From Bacillota bacterium (lineage in GTDB: Bacteria; Bacillota; Clostridia; Lachnospirales; Lachnospiraceae): 64,000 nucleotides of DNA. Each line of letters begins with the position of its first letter. Position 1 is the first letter of the stretch. Shown here in pieces: positions 26,252 through 33,177 of this stretch. The position numbers and the translations under genes are program-made. Location: positions 124,001-188,000 of the forward strand of contig JAEWJZ010000001.1 in NCBI GenBank assembly GCA_023386315.1, read 5' to 3'. The notes beneath the pieces are model-generated. The model searched no databases. It saw only the letters and a program-made list of their open reading frames with translations, and was not told the origin of the DNA.

Positions 26252-27220
26252 TTAAGCTTTTTTCTTGTTTCTTAAGTAGTCCACAAATACTGCCAGAAGA
26301 ATGACTATGCCTTTTACCACATATTGCCAGAATGAATTGACATTCAGAAGATTCAGCCCGTTATTTAATACACCGATAATCAGACCTCCGATTATGGTAC
26401 CTCCGATTTTACCGGAACCGCCCGCCATGGAGGTTCCTCCAACGACTACCGCTGCAATGGCATCCATTTCTGCTCCGTCTCCTGCGGTAGGCTGGCCGGA
26501 ATACATGCGGGAAGCCAGGACAACGCCTGCAAGACCTGCCATAATTCCGGAATAGGTATGTACCAGTAATTTTACTCTTGCTGTGCTGATTCCGGAAAAC
26601 CTGGCAGCCTGTGAATTTCCTCCCACTGCATAGATGTGGCGCCCCAGTTTTGTCTTATTCATAATAATCGCAGTAATGATTAACACAAACACCAGGATAA
26701 TGACAGGGGTGGGAACGCCTCCGATGTAGCCGGCACCGAGAAACTGCCATTTCTTTGTGACAACTCTCACGGGAGAACCGCCGGTATAAACATAAGCCAG
26801 GCCTTTTGCCACATTCATGGTGGCTAGTGTGACGATAAACGGAGGAATAGTGGTTTTGGAAATTACCACACCGTTTGCCATACCAACTGCCGTACCGATG
26901 AGAATACCAATTAAAACCGCTGCAAATATGGGAAGATTATAACGTGCCACACAGCCTGCAGCCACACAGCCGGAAAGAGCAATGATGGAACCGACGGAAA
27001 GGTCAATTCCGCCTAAAATAATTACCATGGTCATTCCGCATGCAAGGAATAAGTTTGAAGAAATCTGCCTCAGTACATTAAATATATTTTTATGTGTGAG
27101 AAATACACCGCTGGTCTTTGGAAATATGGATAAGAAAATACACAGAATCAGCAGTGCACCGATAATTCCGATGTTATCTTTTAAATACTGTTTCATATTT
27201 TTTTGAATTCTAGTTGTCAT
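26252..27220 (-). CDS. ABC sugar transporter permease (RbsC/FrcC type)
   Basis: A 322-residue BPD_transp_2 permease with about 8-10 helices. The hallmark segments are GGIDLSVGSIIALSG, TLATMNVAKGLAYVYTGG, the cytoplasmic coupling loop GGNSQAARFSGI, and GGTSMAGGSGKIGGT. The length and these motifs place it with the ribose/xylose/fructose-type permeases rather than the divergent pair at 10637 and 13006. It is the last gene of a binding protein-ATPase-permease operon and ends at a terminator. A single permease implies a homodimeric channel. Confidence 0.93.
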   Translation of the reverse strand: MTTRIQKNMKQYLKDNIGIIGALLILCIFLSIFPKTSGVFLTHKNIFNVLRQISSNLFLACGMTMVIILGGIDLSVGSIIALSGCVAAGCVARYNLPIFAAVLIGILIGTAVGMANGVVISKTTIPPFIVTLATMNVAKGLAYVYTGGSPVRVVTKKWQFLGAGYIGGVPTPVIILVFVLIITAIIMNKTKLGRHIYAVGGNSQAARFSGISTARVKLLVHTYSGIMAGLAGVVLASRMYSGQPTAGDGAEMDAIAAVVVGGTSMAGGSGKIGGTIIGGLIIGVLNNGLNLLNVNSFWQYVVKGIVILLAVFVDYLRNKKKA

Positions 27221-27238
27221 CTGATCTCTCCCTCTTTC

Positions 27239-28726
27239 CTACTTGGCTGCCAGCTTCATAATCTGTTCCTGGGTTATGTTTTCGCTATGGTGGAAACAGC
27301 CGGTGGTTTTTCCGTCGCACATGACATATACCCGGTCGCTCATATTAAGAATTTCCGGCAGTTCGGAAGAAATCATGATAATTGACATTCCCTCTTTGAC
27401 CAGTTCATTCATGGTTGCATAAATTTCTGATTTTGCCCCTACATCCACGCCTCTGGTAGGTTCGTCAAGGATCAGGATGTCAGGAGAAGTGGCAAGCCAT
27501 CTTCCGATCATAACCTTCTGCTGGTTTCCTCCGGATAAGTTACCGATCAGCTGTTCCTGGGATGGAGTCTTTGTATCCATCATTTCGATATATTTTCCGG
27601 TTATTTCTTCTTCTTTTTTCTGATTGACTAAAATGCCTTTAATAAAGGATTTAAGCACTTCAATTGTGGAATTAAAACGGACGCTCTGCACCGGATAAAG
27701 GCCTTCCTGCTTCCGGTCCTCCGGCACCAGGGCAATTTTATATTTCATGGCATCTAAGGGGGATTTGATTTTTGCCGGTTTCCCATTTACAAATATTTCC
27801 CCGGACAGACACGGCGTCAGACCGAAAATACATTTCATGGTTTCACTTCTGCCTGCTCCCACCAGCCCTGCAAAGCCGATGATCTCTCCCTGGCGCAGTT
27901 CAAAACTTGCTCCTTTTACCATCTTTCCGTCTGCTATACTTTCACATTTTAATACAACATCACCGGGTTCATTATAATCCCTGGTATAATATTTTGTCAG
28001 TTCCCGTCCCACCATCATGGAGATCAGCTGATCTCTTGATGTGTCCTTAACAACTTTTGTTCCTACGTATGTTCCATCTCTTAAAACAGTCACTCTGTCG
28101 CAGATCTGCTCCAGCTCATCCATTTTGTGGGAAATATAAATAATTCCCACCCCCTTTTTGATCAGCATCCGCATGGTCTGAAAAAGGAACTCCACCTCTT
28201 TGTCCGATATGGAGGATGTTGGTTCATCCATGACCAGAATCTTAGACCGGTAGGAAATGGCTTTGACGATCTCCACCATCTGCTGCTGGGCAATGGTTAA
28301 GTCTTTGACAAATGCTCCCGGAGAAATGCTCATCTGATAATCATCTAAGAGCTTCCCTGCTTCCCGTTCCATTGTCTCATGGTCAATGAAACCGCCTCTT
28401 CCAGGTTCCCGTCCCAGGAAAATGTTTTCTGCCACGGTCATATGGGGGACCAGTACCAGCTCCTGATGGATGATGGAAATTCCATTGGCATGAGAAGCAT
28501 TTACTCCGTCAATGACCACCTTCTGTCCTTCAATGAAAATTTCTCCCTCTTCTGCAATATAAATTCCGCCTAATACCTTGATTAACGTGGACTTTCCAGC
28601 GCCGTTTTCACCGAGAAGCGCGTGAACTTCTCCAGGGAACAGCTCAAAATCCACCCCCTGCAGTGCGTTGACCCCCGGGAAGGATTTGTGGATATTTTTC
28701 ATCTGAAGCAGAATTTTCTCACTCAT
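27239..28726 (-). CDS. ABC sugar transporter ATPase, tandem NBD (RbsA type)
   Basis: This 495-residue ATPase has two nucleotide-binding domains. NBD1 has Walker A GENGAGKST, signature LTIAQQQMVE and Walker B LVMDEPTSS. NBD2 has the usual degenerate Walker A (GLVGAGRSETMK), signature LSGGNQQKV and Walker B LILDEPTRGVDVG. It is closer to canonical RbsA/XylG than the ATPase at 13980, whose first signature is lost. It lies between the binding-protein and permease genes. It powers import of a monosaccharide, plausibly the substrate of the neighbouring kinase/aldolase/isomerase genes. Confidence 0.94.
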   Translation of the reverse strand: MSEKILLQMKNIHKSFPGVNALQGVDFELFPGEVHALLGENGAGKSTLIKVLGGIYIAEEGEIFIEGQKVVIDGVNASHANGISIIHQELVLVPHMTVAENIFLGREPGRGGFIDHETMEREAGKLLDDYQMSISPGAFVKDLTIAQQQMVEIVKAISYRSKILVMDEPTSSISDKEVEFLFQTMRMLIKKGVGIIYISHKMDELEQICDRVTVLRDGTYVGTKVVKDTSRDQLISMMVGRELTKYYTRDYNEPGDVVLKCESIADGKMVKGASFELRQGEIIGFAGLVGAGRSETMKCIFGLTPCLSGEIFVNGKPAKIKSPLDAMKYKIALVPEDRKQEGLYPVQSVRFNSTIEVLKSFIKGILVNQKKEEEITGKYIEMMDTKTPSQEQLIGNLSGGNQQKVMIGRWLATSPDILILDEPTRGVDVGAKSEIYATMNELVKEGMSIIMISSELPEILNMSDRVYVMCDGKTTGCFHHSENITQEQIMKLAAK

Positions 28727-28785
28727 ATATTCACCTGCCTGTTCTTACACTGCGTTATCCATTTATGAAGCCAGTCTGGGAAAAA

Positions 28786-28838
28786 AGGTACCGCCTCCCG
28801 GTGCATGCAACACGCCTGTTCCAGGAGGCAAGGTTCCT
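28786..28838 (-). terminator. Long stem-loop between binding-protein and ATPase genes
   Basis: GCCTCC (28793-28798) pairs with GGAGGC (28824-28829), and the stem extends through AGGTACC against AGGTTCCT with one mismatch and one bulge. On the minus strand it ends in TTTTTT. It most likely acts as a partial terminator and 3'-end stabiliser that keeps binding protein in excess over the ATPase and permease. Confidence 0.6.
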
Positions 28839-28849
28839 CTTATCTTTAT

Positions 28850-29956
28850 TTACTGCCAGCCGTCTGTGCCATAATCCTTTACATTCTCAGATGTAATGAG
28901 GAATGTTTCAACCGGATACCGGTCAGCGACTTCTTCACCATTTAAGTAAGAATACATAATATTGACTGCAGACTGTGCGATTTTAACCGGTGACTGGGCG
29001 CCGCTTCCTTCGATAAGAGAAGTGCCGGACGCCATTTCTGCCTTGATATCCGGAGAACCGTCTACGCCGTAGATTTTGCAGTCTTTGATTCCAGCTGCAT
29101 TTGCAGCTGCCAGTGCTCCCAGTGCAGTGGGATCATTTCCGCCGAATATTGCAACTACATCACCGTGAGCCTGAAGTAAATCTTCTGCGATTCCCATGGA
29201 GACCTCTAAATTTCCTTTTGCATCCTGCTGGGCAACAATGTTGAAGTTGTGATTTTTAATGGCATCCAAAAATCCGTTGGTTCTGTCAGTCACGGAATTC
29301 ATGGTAGGAGAATCCAGAACAATGATATCTCCGCCATTTGGACATTTCTTTACTAAATCTTCCCCGCATACGAAACCTGCATTGTAGTTATCAGAACCGG
29401 TATAAGAGATCAGATAAGACATGTCAGCTACTTCCGTATCAAATCCTACCGTAGGAATCTTTGCTTCTTTTAACTGGTCCAATGCCGGAAGGATTCCTTC
29501 TGCTTCCGCAGGATTCATAAACATGGCATCGATTTTCTGTGAAACTAAATCTTCAACCTGGGTGATCTGGAGTGTTACATCATTGGCCGGATCCACAGAA
29601 ACCAGTTCATCTCCCTGGGCTTCAATCATTTCCCGCATGGTCTTTTCAATAGTAACAAAGAATGGGTTTGTACCGTCCATACAGGTATACCCGAATTTAT
29701 AATGCTTGCTTGGATCTTTCTTTTTTACATTTGCATCTGCCATGTTTACGGCAGATTCGGATTTTACTGCAGCCGTTGTTTCTGTTTTCGCTTCAGCCTT
29801 CGTTTCCGCTTTTGTCTCTGCTTTTGTTTCCTCAGCGGCTTTTGTTGTCTCAGGCGCCTTTGTTTCTGGTTCCCCATTGCTGCAGCCTGCCACAGACATT
29901 CCGGCAAGGGCTGCACACATCAGAATTGCGGCAAGCTTTTTTGTGCTTTTTTTCAT
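28850..29956 (-). CDS. RbsB-like sugar-binding lipoprotein of ABC transporter
   Basis: This 368-residue protein has a signal peptide with lipobox SVAGC (Cys25). A Lys/Glu/Thr/Ala-rich linker of repeating KAET units (about residues 30-70) tethers the domain to the membrane. A Peripla_BP_4 domain follows (FGYTCMDGTNPFFVTIEKT, VGFDTEVADMSYLISYTGSDN, IFGGNDPTALGALAAANAAG). It is the first gene of the transporter operon, behind AAGGAGG, a promoter with extended -10 (TGGTATGAT) and the TGTAAT-N9-ATTACA element. It binds a monosaccharide of the ribose/xylose/lyxose/allose kind; the exact sugar cannot be read from sequence. Confidence 0.92.
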   Translation of the reverse strand: MKKSTKKLAAILMCAALAGMSVAGCSNGEPETKAPETTKAAEETKAETKAETKAEAKTETTAAVKSESAVNMADANVKKKDPSKHYKFGYTCMDGTNPFFVTIEKTMREMIEAQGDELVSVDPANDVTLQITQVEDLVSQKIDAMFMNPAEAEGILPALDQLKEAKIPTVGFDTEVADMSYLISYTGSDNYNAGFVCGEDLVKKCPNGGDIIVLDSPTMNSVTDRTNGFLDAIKNHNFNIVAQQDAKGNLEVSMGIAEDLLQAHGDVVAIFGGNDPTALGALAAANAAGIKDCKIYGVDGSPDIKAEMASGTSLIEGSGAQSPVKIAQSAVNIMYSYLNGEEVADRYPVETFLITSENVKDYGTDGWQ

Positions 29957-30005
29957 GGTAAATCCTCCTTATACATTATATAATTGTGTTATATGCTGCA
30001 TAAAT

Positions 30006-30014
30006 ATCATACCA
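30006..30014 (-). promoter_or_regulatory. Extended -10 promoter of RbsBAC-like operon
   Basis: TGGTATGAT on the minus strand (TATGAT at 30006-30011) lies about 50 nt upstream of the binding-protein ATG, with only a weak T-rich -35. The TGTAAT/ATTACA inverted repeat at 30043-30063 sits just upstream of the -35 position. Confidence 0.5.
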
Positions 30015-30042
30015 CGCTGTTTATTTTAAAACATGTGCACAA

Positions 30043-30063
30043 TGTAATGAGTTTTTAATTACA
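30043..30063. promoter_or_regulatory. Candidate operator TGTAAT-N9-ATTACA upstream of RbsBAC-like operon
   Basis: Arms AATGTAAT (30041-30048) and ATTACATT (30058-30065) are perfect 8-bp inverted repeats around a 9-nt spacer. The element matches the one at 15523-15543 in half-sites and spacing. Here it lies upstream of the -35 position, which would suit an activator such as a phosphorylated response regulator or AraC-type protein; at 15523 it lies closer to the gene. Confidence 0.5.
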
Positions 30064-30135
30064 TTTGTCATATTTAATATGCTGTATTTGAAGAATCAGG
30101 ATTGTCCGCGCCTGAATTTTCATCACTATGCACAA

Positions 30136-30816
30136 TTACTCAGCCTCCGGGTATTCATTACAAAGGAGGCGGTATGGGGGCTCGTCCTCTTCTATTTTGG
30201 GGAAACGGCCAATTGGCTGATAAAAGCGGTTGTCTTCCTTATCGTCGTTGCACATGGAAACCTCACCAAGCAGTACAGGTCCAGTATGGGGCTCCACTTT
30301 AAAATCATGGTAGAGATAAGGATAGATGGTAATACTCTCTCCTGGATGCAGCGTCACAACTGTCCCTGCAGGCACTCTATAACTTCTTCCATCACTGCTT
30401 ACCGTCACATCCGAATCAGAAAAGCTCCCATCTGCAGTGGATTCATAAACACGAATCAGGACGTTGCCGCCCCCTCTGTTTATAATATCCTCCATCTTGT
30501 TCCAGTGAAAATGCATGGCAGCTGACTGCCCTTCTTTTAAGTAAAGCAGTTTTTCCGCATAGGTTTTTGTATATTTTTTTTGCTTTACATTTCCGTTTCG
30601 CAGAGTAATGAGAGAAAAACCGGTCCGGTCAAAATCTCCAAGTCCGAAATCTGTGATATCCCACCCAAGCATATTGTCACGGATTTCATCGTACTCATGT
30701 CCTTTTTTCCTCCATTCCTCAGGAGTAAAGCGGCAGAATGGAGGAAGGGAAAATCCGCAGGCCTTAACCATCTGCTCCATATCCTTTAAAGCTTTGTTGA
30801 TTTCAGAACGTTTCAT
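30136..30816 (-). CDS. D-lyxose/D-mannose-type sugar isomerase
   Basis: This 226-residue cupin-fold protein matches the D-lyxose ketol-isomerase family in length and motifs. The metal ligands are recognisable in MHFHWNKMEDI (two His and a Glu) and YLYHDF (His), and the ending RFPKIEEDEPPYRLLCNEYPE is typical of the family. The reaction would be reversible D-lyxose to D-xylulose or D-mannose to D-fructose. It is the third gene after a PfkB-type kinase and a class II aldolase, with a 14-nt gap to the aldolase. Isomerise-phosphorylate-cleave is a natural route for an imported aldose. The exact sugar is inferred only. Confidence 0.88.
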   Translation of the reverse strand: MKRSEINKALKDMEQMVKACGFSLPPFCRFTPEEWRKKGHEYDEIRDNMLGWDITDFGLGDFDRTGFSLITLRNGNVKQKKYTKTYAEKLLYLKEGQSAAMHFHWNKMEDIINRGGGNVLIRVYESTADGSFSDSDVTVSSDGRSYRVPAGTVVTLHPGESITIYPYLYHDFKVEPHTGPVLLGEVSMCNDDKEDNRFYQPIGRFPKIEEDEPPYRLLCNEYPEAE

Positions 30817-30830
30817 AGTTTTCAGCCCTC

Positions 30831-31694
30831 TTACTGTTCCACACCGGAGAATACCTTAATCGTATGAAGCACGTCTTTTTTCATTGCTTCCACTCCCCAC
30901 ATTGTCACATCATGATAAAACACGATATCATCTGCTTTTGCTGCTTTTTCCTTCACATACATGCCGCCTGCCTTTGCCAGATAGGTATAGTAATTGATCT
31001 TACGGACTCCCCGTTTGATGCACTGACGGAAATCTTCGTCGCTGATTCCGGAACCTCCGTGCATGACAATGGGAAGATCCACCTTTTCCCGAATCCGGCT
31101 GATTCGCTCCAGGTCCAGATTGGGCTTTTTCAGATAAAGGCCATGTACGGTACCAAAGGAACAGGCTAAGGCGTCAATTCCTGTGGCTGCAGCAAAGGTT
31201 TCCGCCTGATCCGGGTCTGTGTAGCAGCTTTCGGCTGCTTCATTTCCTTCTTCTTCACCCACGCTTAAAAATTCCTCTCTTCCCATAGCTCCAATTTCTC
31301 CTTCAACGGAAGCGCCATAGGCTCCTGCAAGCTCCACAGCAATTTTAGTGCCTGCCGCATTTTCCTCAAAAGGAAGGGCGGAACCATCGTACATAACTGA
31401 GGTAAATCCCATGTCTAAAGCCTGCTTTAATATCTTAAAATCATCTCCGTGATCTAAGTGGACAGCTACTGGAACGGCTGCATTTTCCGCCATCATAACC
31501 ATGATGGGGCCAATAACCTTCAGAGGAATAATTGTTTCATGAACTGGAGCAAACTGAAGAATGACAGGCTGCCCGGCTTCTTCTGCGGCCCCCAGTACTG
31601 CCTGGATTCCCTCCAGAGAGGTGATATTAAAAGCGCCTGCGGCAATTTTTCTGGCCTCCGCCAGTTTAAGAATTGATTTCATTGTGATCAGCAT
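30831..31694 (-). CDS. Class II ketose-phosphate aldolase (FbaA/GatY family)
   Basis: This 287-residue class II aldolase carries the zinc-site and catalytic motif AVHLDHGDD, VEGEIG, a GTVHG element and the phosphate-binding MHGGSG. The frame runs further upstream, into the kinase gene, but ATG 31692-31694 behind AAGGAGG gives the normal family start and leaves the kinase stop at 31714 outside. The usual products are dihydroxyacetone phosphate and an aldehyde or its phosphate. Linkage to a PfkB kinase and a sugar isomerase suggests cleavage of a ketose 1-phosphate or 1,6-bisphosphate rather than a glycolytic role. Confidence 0.92.
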   Translation of the reverse strand: MLITMKSILKLAEARKIAAGAFNITSLEGIQAVLGAAEEAGQPVILQFAPVHETIIPLKVIGPIMVMMAENAAVPVAVHLDHGDDFKILKQALDMGFTSVMYDGSALPFEENAAGTKIAVELAGAYGASVEGEIGAMGREEFLSVGEEEGNEAAESCYTDPDQAETFAAATGIDALACSFGTVHGLYLKKPNLDLERISRIREKVDLPIVMHGGSGISDEDFRQCIKRGVRKINYYTYLAKAGGMYVKEKAAKADDIVFYHDVTMWGVEAMKKDVLHTIKVFSGVEQ

Positions 31695-31713
31695 ATGTAT
31701 TTCCTCCTTCTGT

Positions 31714-32850
31714 TTATGGCAGGATCCGCTTTTGCTCTTCCCACCCATTTTTCATTTTTTCTTCTAACTTTTCAAATGGCAGCAGGCCGCTTACTGTATC
31801 ATAGGCAGTCACACAGGAGGCGCCTGTTGCAGCAGCAAGCTTTACACATTCTACAGGTCTGCGCCCTTCCAGCATAGCCTTGATAAAAGCAGCGATACTG
31901 GTATCTCCCGCCCCAGTTGCAGACAGAATTCGCTCAGGTAGAAAGCTGTTCTGGAAGTAAGAAATCTCTCCCCACCCCTTTAAGAAATCCGGTCCATTTG
32001 CAAACATCTGTTTTGAAGCTGTTTTTAAGAACATCCCGGCTGCACCGCATTTTAAAAGCACAGCCTTTGCTCCCAGCTGCAGAGCGTGATTTGCAATGGT
32101 TTCCACGTCTCTCTTTAAAGAGAGAACCGAGGTAATATCATCACCGTCAGCAATCTCCTGCCAGTTTTCATAGAGGGGACGGTCCAGCAAAAACCCCAGT
32201 TCTTCGATACTTGGAACAAAAAAGTCCACATAGGGAAGCACAGAGTCAAGAATCCGGTCCCAGCGGCAGTTTGCAGCTTCAGAGTCCGGATCCACTGCCG
32301 CCAGATCCAGAGAAGTGGTAAGCCCAAGCTTTTTGATTCGGCAGAAAAGTTCTTTTAACTCCATTCCGTCATTCTGGTAAAACCGCTTCATCAGTGTAGG
32401 ATAACCGAAGTGAAAATGGTCTGCTTTTTCTGCTTTTTTCAAATCCACATGCTCAAAGCCAAAGGTGTTATTACAGCCGGGATTATGAAGAAATAAGCGG
32501 TCGACACCTTTTGGCGCCAGGACAATTGTGTAAGAGGTGTCCTCTCCCGGCAAAACGGTGATACAGCTTTCACACCCTCTTTCCTGTATCTTTCCTTTCA
32601 GTATCCGTCCGAAATCATCATCCCCTGTGTTTGCCATTAAAAGGACATCTGCACCCAGCGCATGCAGCCCCAGCCCCGTGTTAAAAACCGCTCCGCCTCC
32701 GGATACGTTGGCCTTTCCTGCTTCCAGAAGCTTTCCGGGCTGGAAGGATTTAAGAACTTTCTTTCCGTCACTGCTATTAAAAACCGGTGTAATATCCAGG
32801 GAAATGTGTCCGGCAACAATTATTTTTCTATTTCCCTTCTCATCTGGCAT
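31714..32850 (-). CDS. PfkB-family carbohydrate kinase
   Basis: At 378 residues it is slightly longer than most ribokinase-like kinases. It shows the N-terminal substrate motif GGGAVFNTGLGLHALGADV and the C-terminal anion-hole/catalytic motif LSATGAGDTSIAAFI, where Asp is the catalytic base. It is the first gene of the kinase-aldolase-isomerase operon, behind AAAGGGGG and a good sigma-A promoter (32874-32901). It phosphorylates a ketose produced by the isomerase or imported directly; candidates are xylulose-, psicose- or fructose-like sugars, and the sequence does not decide. Confidence 0.9.
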   Translation of the reverse strand: MPDEKGNRKIIVAGHISLDITPVFNSSDGKKVLKSFQPGKLLEAGKANVSGGGAVFNTGLGLHALGADVLLMANTGDDDFGRILKGKIQERGCESCITVLPGEDTSYTIVLAPKGVDRLFLHNPGCNNTFGFEHVDLKKAEKADHFHFGYPTLMKRFYQNDGMELKELFCRIKKLGLTTSLDLAAVDPDSEAANCRWDRILDSVLPYVDFFVPSIEELGFLLDRPLYENWQEIADGDDITSVLSLKRDVETIANHALQLGAKAVLLKCGAAGMFLKTASKQMFANGPDFLKGWGEISYFQNSFLPERILSATGAGDTSIAAFIKAMLEGRRPVECVKLAAATGASCVTAYDTVSGLLPFEKLEEKMKNGWEEQKRILP

Positions 32851-32873
32851 ATAAATTCCCCCTTTCTGCCTTC

Positions 32874-32901
32874 ATCATAGCAACCGTGTGGGGAAAGTCA
32901 A
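32874..32901 (-). promoter_or_regulatory. Sigma-A promoter of kinase-aldolase-isomerase operon
   Basis: On the minus strand TTGACT (32896-32901) and TATGAT (32874-32879) are separated by 16 nt. The predicted start site is about 15 nt upstream of the kinase ATG. Confidence 0.7.
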
Positions 32902-32938
32902 TGTTATTTATGCATATATCACTATTGGCATTTATTAT

Positions 32939-32952
32939 ATGACAATTGTCAT
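32939..32952. promoter_or_regulatory. Perfect 14-bp palindrome ATGACAATTGTCAT
   Basis: It lies about 38 bp upstream of the -35 of the sugar kinase promoter and about 77 bp upstream of the -35 of the divergent eut promoter. Perfect palindromes of this size commonly bind dimeric repressors or activators such as GntR or MarR proteins. Which operon it serves is open; no cognate regulator gene is adjacent. Confidence 0.45.
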
Positions 32953-33028
32953 GTACAAATTGCACAATACATTTTACCCTGTTTCCGGGGGCATATCTGA
33001 TGACAAAATTATCTTTTTCATTTTACTG

Positions 33029-33057
33029 TTGACAAATGCAATCAAAGTCCTTATATT
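33029..33057 (+). promoter_or_regulatory. Sigma-A promoter of ethanolamine operon
   Basis: TTGACA (33029-33034) and TATATT (33052-33057) are separated by 17 nt, close to the sigma-A consensus. The start site would fall around 33064, inside the palindrome at 33062-33075. About 110 nt of leader follow before the eutA start. Confidence 0.75.
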
Positions 33058-33061
33058 AATT

Positions 33062-33075
33062 GTTAATATATTAAC
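33062..33075. promoter_or_regulatory. Perfect palindrome GTTAATATATTAAC at the eut start site
   Basis: A 14-bp perfect palindrome begins 5 bp after the -10 and covers the predicted transcription start. This position is typical of a repressor operator. The 327-bp stretch from 32851 to 33177 holds no gene and is filled by two divergent promoters, two palindromes and the leader terminator. Confidence 0.5.
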
Positions 33076-33090
33076 TTCATACGAGATTAC

Positions 33091-33136
33091 AAAGACGAAG
33101 ACGTTTCCTGTTGGAAATTCCCTTCGTCTTTTTTAT
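33091..33136 (+). terminator. Leader terminator upstream of eutA (possible attenuator)
   Basis: AAAGACGAAG (33091-33100) pairs with CTTCGTCTTT, followed by a T-run (33129-33134), and an inner TTTCC/GGAAA stem stacks inside. It lies between the strong promoter at 33029 and the eutA ribosome site, on the strand of the eut operon. The upstream gene is divergent, so it cannot be that gene's terminator. This indicates transcription attenuation. In several Firmicutes the eut genes are controlled by EutV antitermination at such leaders, but I could not identify the dual hexaloop motif with confidence. Confidence 0.7.
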
Positions 33137-33177
33137 TTGCTCTTTCGTTTTTGAAGCTGCCGGAAGGAGGTATATGG

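Noticed and set aside
29750..29860. Short repeated units in the binding-protein gene, considered as a possible DNA repeat array
   Set aside because: They encode the KAET-type flexible linker of the lipoprotein and stay in frame, so they are a protein feature rather than a CRISPR or mobile repeat.
30079..30525. 148-codon plus-strand frame over the isomerase gene
   Set aside because: It lies antisense to a clear D-lyxose-type isomerase, and its composition is that of a frame shadow.
33060..33177. Cobalamin riboswitch ahead of the AdoCbl-dependent eut operon
   Set aside because: The leader is only about 110 nt and lacks the B12-box and the long multi-helix aptamer.
33151..33177. Upstream TTG (33151) or ATG (33174) as eutA start
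   Set aside because: The TTG lies before the ribosome site and the ATG is out of frame. TTG 33178 has AGGAGG at proper distance and yields the family-typical N-terminus.
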